Part shown: piece after piece, positions 60,438 to 64,000 of the stretch
How the letters are laid out: the number at the start of each line of letters is the position of its first letter
Numbering within the stretch: the first letter of the stretch is position 1
Assembly (NCBI RefSeq): GCF_047528295.1
Contig: NZ_CP180001.1
Span: forward strand, 1,922,001 to 1,986,000
DNA: 64,000 nucleotides
Reading direction: 5' to 3'
Origin: Peptacetobacter sp900550335
GTDB lineage: Bacteria; Bacillota; Clostridia; Peptostreptococcales; Peptostreptococcaceae
The notes under the pieces: generated by a model
What the model was told of the DNA's origin: nothing
Seen by the model: the letters and a program-made list of their open reading frames with translations, nothing else
The model's database searches: none
Position numbers and translations under genes: made by a program

Positions 60438-62531
60438 ATGATTTCTGATTTTTCCCCTAGACTTGGACAAATCACATTAAATCTGCTGATGCAAGATTCT
60501 CCAGTTTCTGTTAAATATCTTGCCGACTCAGTAGGTGTCAGTAAGAGAACTGTCCAAAGGGAACTTGAATATATAGAATCATCTTTAAAAAAATATAACT
60601 TATCATTTCAATCCAAAGCTGGGACAGGTGTTTGGATTGAAGGTGATAAAGCAGATAAAGACAAACTCTCTGCTCTTTTAATGGCCGATGATACTTTAGA
60701 TGTTTCAAATAAAGATGAACGTATCAAAAAATTAATACTTGAATTATTAAAAGAAAGCGAACCTCAGAAATTATTTTACTACGCTAATATGCTAGGAGTA
60801 AGTGAGGCAACAATAAGCAACGATTTAGATGAAGTTGCAAAGTGGTTTGATAAGTTTAAATTATCGTTAGTTAAAAAACAAGGTTTTGGAATCTATCTTG
60901 AAGGTAAAGAAAAAGCCTATAGAAAAGCATTAACTGCTTTCATAGATGAATACACATCATCTTATAAACTAACTCAAAATGATAAAAACAGTATGAGAGA
61001 AAGTAACTTAATCAAATTAATAGAAAATAAAAGTAGCAAAAATATCTATAGTCTACTAGATACAGATATTATGAAGAGAGTTATCTCATGTTTAATTAAT
61101 CTAAACAACGAACAAATTGCAAATTTAACTGACAGCTCTTATGCTGGACTTGTAATTCACATAACTATTGCAATTAATAGAATAATGCACAATGAAATAA
61201 TTGAACCTGATAGTAGATTAGACGCTGATATAGAGCATGACAGAGACTACTCTCTTGCTGTAATAATAGCTTCTTCTCTTGAAAGAGAATTCAATATAGA
61301 AATCCCAGAAATAGAGGTTACATACATCTGTCTTCATATTAGGGCATCTAAAATGCAAAATCCAGACAGCTCTCAAAGCTCTGGTAGAAAAAACACATTA
61401 GTTTCATTGGTTTATGAAATGATTGAGGCATATGATCCTGATATTTCATATATTCTTGAGCAAGACAATGCATTTATAGATGGACTTATTGCTCATATGC
61501 AGCCGACATTGGTTAGGCTGACAAATGGATTGGCTATACGAAATCCTCTATTAGAGCAAATAAAAAGCGACTATCCCGACATATTCAAAAAATGTAAAAA
61601 AGTAACCGCTATGCTAGAAGAAAAATTAAATTTAAAAGTACCAGAATCTGAAACAGGATTTTTGGCTGTTCATTTTGGAGCTGCAGTTGTAAGACTTGAA
61701 CAGAACAATCTATCTAAAAGGACTGTTTATGTAGGTGTAGTTTGTGCAAGTGGTATAGGTATTTCGAGATTTATTAAAACAAAATTAGAAAAAGTATTTG
61801 GAAATAGAATATCTATAGAAACGTATGGAAAGGGAGACTTAGATACAAATACAATAAGAAAAACAGATTTCTTTGTATCAAATATTAATATGGAAGTCCC
61901 AAAAGGAGCTGATATTATCTTTATCAATCCTTTAATAACAGACTCTGATATAAAAAATATCGATGCAAATATAAGAAAATATGAAATTACTCCAAATAAC
62001 TATGAAGATGGTTTAGATTTTTATAATCAGTTAGAACTTATACACGATTTAACAAGACAAATGAGATTGATTATGGATCATTTTAATATAATATCAGTTT
62101 CATCAGATATAGATTTTAAAGCATATTTAGGTATTTTAAAAGATAAATTAATTGATTCTGATGATGATTCAAATAAAATAATATCTGATATAGTTGAGAG
62201 AGAAAAAATAGCCACTCAAGTATTCCCAGAAATTGGATTTGCTCTATTCCACACAAAGACATCTGGTACTAAAAAAATAAGGCTATCTGTTTGTATTTCT
62301 GATAGTGATTATTTTGAAGATGAATATTTTGAAGGGATTAGTTGCATAATTACGATGCTTCTTCCTGATGATGAATATCTTAATATGAATAGAAAACTGT
62401 TAGGATTTTTAAGTGAGATGCTTATAGAAGATCTAGCTTTTCTCGAAGTACTTAACAGTGGAGATGTTTCTTTAGGAAAAGATTACTTGAGCAAAATTCT
62501 AAAAAAATATCTTAAATCAATTATAAATTAA
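60438..62531 (+). CDS. MtlR-like PRD transcriptional activator
   Basis: A 697-residue regulator. In order: helix-turn-helix (SVKYLADSVGVSKRTVQREL), a second one (ANMLGVSEATISNDLDEV), two PTS regulation domains with histidines in LVIHITIAINRI and YICLHIRA (PRD1), LIAHMQPTLVRL and FLAVHFGAAVVRL (PRD2), an EIIB-like domain with VVCASGIGISRF (about 425-510), and an EIIA-like domain (about 550-697) with a histidine in FALFHTKTSG. This is the exact MtlR plan of Bacillus; phosphate at these sites sets its activity. It follows EIICB by 27 bp in one operon and should bind the 58906 operator. The ATG at 60438 or TTG at 60432 may be used. Confidence 0.88.
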   Translation: MISDFSPRLGQITLNLLMQDSPVSVKYLADSVGVSKRTVQRELEYIESSLKKYNLSFQSKAGTGVWIEGDKADKDKLSALLMADDTLDVSNKDERIKKLILELLKESEPQKLFYYANMLGVSEATISNDLDEVAKWFDKFKLSLVKKQGFGIYLEGKEKAYRKALTAFIDEYTSSYKLTQNDKNSMRESNLIKLIENKSSKNIYSLLDTDIMKRVISCLINLNNEQIANLTDSSYAGLVIHITIAINRIMHNEIIEPDSRLDADIEHDRDYSLAVIIASSLEREFNIEIPEIEVTYICLHIRASKMQNPDSSQSSGRKNTLVSLVYEMIEAYDPDISYILEQDNAFIDGLIAHMQPTLVRLTNGLAIRNPLLEQIKSDYPDIFKKCKKVTAMLEEKLNLKVPESETGFLAVHFGAAVVRLEQNNLSKRTVYVGVVCASGIGISRFIKTKLEKVFGNRISIETYGKGDLDTNTIRKTDFFVSNINMEVPKGADIIFINPLITDSDIKNIDANIRKYEITPNNYEDGLDFYNQLELIHDLTRQMRLIMDHFNIISVSSDIDFKAYLGILKDKLIDSDDDSNKIISDIVEREKIATQVFPEIGFALFHTKTSGTKKIRLSVCISDSDYFEDEYFEGISCIITMLLPDDEYLNMNRKLLGFLSEMLIEDLAFLEVLNSGDVSLGKDYLSKILKKYLKSIIN

Positions 62532-62548
62532 TTACATAATATATATAT

Positions 62549-62580
62549 AAAAAGGACTGTCATTTTCAACAGTCCTTTTA
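62549..62580. terminator. Bidirectional terminator
   Basis: AAAAAGGACTGTC/TT and CAACAGTCCTTTT pair around ATTTT, between the convergent regulator and MATE genes. Confidence 0.85.
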
Positions 62581-62594
62581 TATTATTGATTATT

Positions 62595-63998
62595 CTATAT
62601 TGTAGATTTTATAGCTAGTGGTTTTGATTTTATAAAATAACATGCCATTAAAATAGCACCGATTAACCAAGATATTGGATAAAGTACATAAACATAGTTT
62701 ATGCTAGTCATCGGTATAACATATAATATACAAATAACTCTAAATAAACATAAAGATAAGAATAACACTATCATAGGTGGTACTGTTTTTCCGACTCCTC
62801 TTACTGTTCCTGCTAATGAATGTAATATTCCAAGTAAGAAATAGAATGGGCAGAAGTATCTCATTGCACTTACCCCAGCATTTATTACCTCAGGATCTTG
62901 AGAGAATAACCGTATAACCTGATGTGCAAATGCAAGCAATAATGCACCTGTGATTATTGTATATACAACACACATCGCAAGTACTACCCACATACCTCTT
63001 TTTACACGTTCTGATTTTTTAGCTCCATAGTTCTGACCTGTAAATGTCGTACTAGCCATACTAAAGCTCAATACAGGTAATATGTTGAATCCATCTATTT
63101 TTAAATATGCTCCAAATCCTGCCATTGCAATAGGTCCAAACACATTTATACTAGACTGAATTAAAACATTTGAAAGAGAAATCATCATATTCTGTATCCC
63201 TGTTGGAAGTCCTACCTTTATCAGTCTTATCGCAACACTTTTGTGCATTCTTATTTTAGAAAGAGTTACTTTATAATTTGCATTTACTCTAACTAAATAT
63301 CCCAATGTTATTATACAAGCTATTGCCTGACTAATATTTGTAGCTATTGCAGCACCTTCAACACCTAGTCCAAATCCTCTTATGAAAATTAAATCGAATA
63401 TAATATTTATTACAGAAGCAATTCCTAAATACAGTAACGAGCGTTTTGAGTTACCAACTGAATTTAAAATTCCTGCTTCCATATTATAAATAACATTGAA
63501 TATAAGTCCTAATGAATATAATCTAAGATATTTTACTGATTCTACCATAACCTCAGTTGGTGTATTCATCATTTTTAATATTTGCGGTGTAAAAATAAAC
63601 CCTAAAATAGATAATATAGCTCCAAGTATTATTGAAATAGCCATAGATGTATGAATTGATAATTGAATATCTTTTTCCTTATTTGCACCGATTGCCTGTG
63701 AAACAATTACCCCTGAACCTACTGAAATACCCTGGCTGAATGCAATTAATAAATAGATTAAAGACGAGCTCGACCCTACTGCTGCTAAGGCATTTTTCCC
63801 TACATAATTTCCGACAATTATAGAATCGACTGTGTTGTACATCTGCTGTAACAGATTTCCTAATATTAAAGGAATGGAAAATATTAAAATTGTTTTTACA
63901 ATACTTCCCTCTGTCATTAAATTTTCATCTTTTTTTATTGGATTAGATCCGTTTACACTTGTGGTGGCCTCTTGTTTATCTAATCCTTCTGCTTTTAC
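62595..63998 (-). CDS. MATE-family multidrug exporter (N-terminus beyond the window)
   Basis: At least 467 codons of a MATE antiporter, which expels drugs or metabolites in exchange for sodium or protons. It has 12 helices; family blocks are LPLILGNLLQQMYNTVDSI-type (here FSIPLILGNLLQQMYNTVD), GVIVSQAIGANKEK and SMASTTFTGQNYGAKKSERV. An ATG at 63917 would give the common length of 440, but it has no ribosome site, and the frame stays open through hydrophilic codons (SNPIKKDENL) to the window edge. The true start is therefore probably outside. Confidence 0.88.
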   Translation of the reverse strand, partial: VKAEGLDKQEATTSVNGSNPIKKDENLMTEGSIVKTILIFSIPLILGNLLQQMYNTVDSIIVGNYVGKNALAAVGSSSSLIYLLIAFSQGISVGSGVIVSQAIGANKEKDIQLSIHTSMAISIILGAILSILGFIFTPQILKMMNTPTEVMVESVKYLRLYSLGLIFNVIYNMEAGILNSVGNSKRSLLYLGIASVINIIFDLIFIRGFGLGVEGAAIATNISQAIACIITLGYLVRVNANYKVTLSKIRMHKSVAIRLIKVGLPTGIQNMMISLSNVLIQSSINVFGPIAMAGFGAYLKIDGFNILPVLSFSMASTTFTGQNYGAKKSERVKRGMWVVLAMCVVYTIITGALLLAFAHQVIRLFSQDPEVINAGVSAMRYFCPFYFLLGILHSLAGTVRGVGKTVPPMIVLFLSLCLFRVICILYVIPMTSINYVYVLYPISWLIGAILMACYFIKSKPLAIKSTI

Positions 63999-64000
63999 TA

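Overview
The window is a 64 kb chromosomal segment of an AT-rich, low-GC Gram-positive anaerobe. Gene content points to the Clostridia, most likely a Peptostreptococcaceae-type organism: an Fe-dependent alcohol dehydrogenase, an EFR1 ferredoxin, a TudS-like desulfidase, L-box riboswitches, a SigV/RsiV pair and lipoproteins. That placement is inference from gene families and codon style (glutamine mostly CAG, isoleucine ATA, arginine AGA), not from a marker gene. I see no rRNA, tRNA, CRISPR array, transposase or prophage.

Layout. 0-7.4 kb: truncated alcohol dehydrogenase, RpiR regulator, tRNA methyltransferase, pseudouridine synthase, a Ser/Gly-rich lipoprotein, then lysC-lysA behind a lysine riboswitch. 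7.4-19.4 kb: TudS-like protein, ECF S component, two envelope proteins of unknown role, glnS, a zinc-ribbon protein, gamma-glutamyltransferase, a PH-like membrane protein and an orphan membrane-fusion protein. 19.8-27.2 kb: RsiV/SigV pair, acetyltransferases, pentapeptide-repeat and EcsC proteins, then an MFS/YrvL/DUF6440 block with different codon use. 27.3-38.2 kb: an envelope-stress island made of an ABC transporter, a detached paralogue of its extracytoplasmic domain, a DHHW/MBOAT acyl-transfer pair, a GHKL kinase and LytTR regulator, and EFR1. 38.3-52.5 kb: pyrC, a YjiH protein, pyrE, small proteins, AlaX, MsrAB, transporters, RidA, a BusR-like regulator, HAD, GNAT and pirin. 52.8-54.7 kb: an NhaC-family transporter under a second lysine riboswitch. 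54.9-62.5 kb: a mannitol-type PTS locus with dehydrogenase, two PfkB kinases and an MtlR-like regulator. 62.6 kb to the end: a MATE transporter cut by the window edge.

Two signals stand out. (1) Eight copies, plus a half copy, of a nested palindromic element share an asymmetric core (CTCCAGG-CTTC ... CTGCA ... ATTGTCG). All eight sit 3-9 bp past a stop codon and all have the same polarity relative to that gene. In the B-type copies the outer arms are specific to the locus and look like inverted duplications of the gene's own 3' flank or terminator. I do not recognise this family. (2) Three intergenic sites in the 27-35 kb island carry the same direct repeat with an exact 21-bp period, the form bound by LytTR regulators. 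They sit in front of the ABC ATPase, the paralogue/permease pair and the MBOAT/DHHW pair, so the adjacent two-component system probably controls all three.
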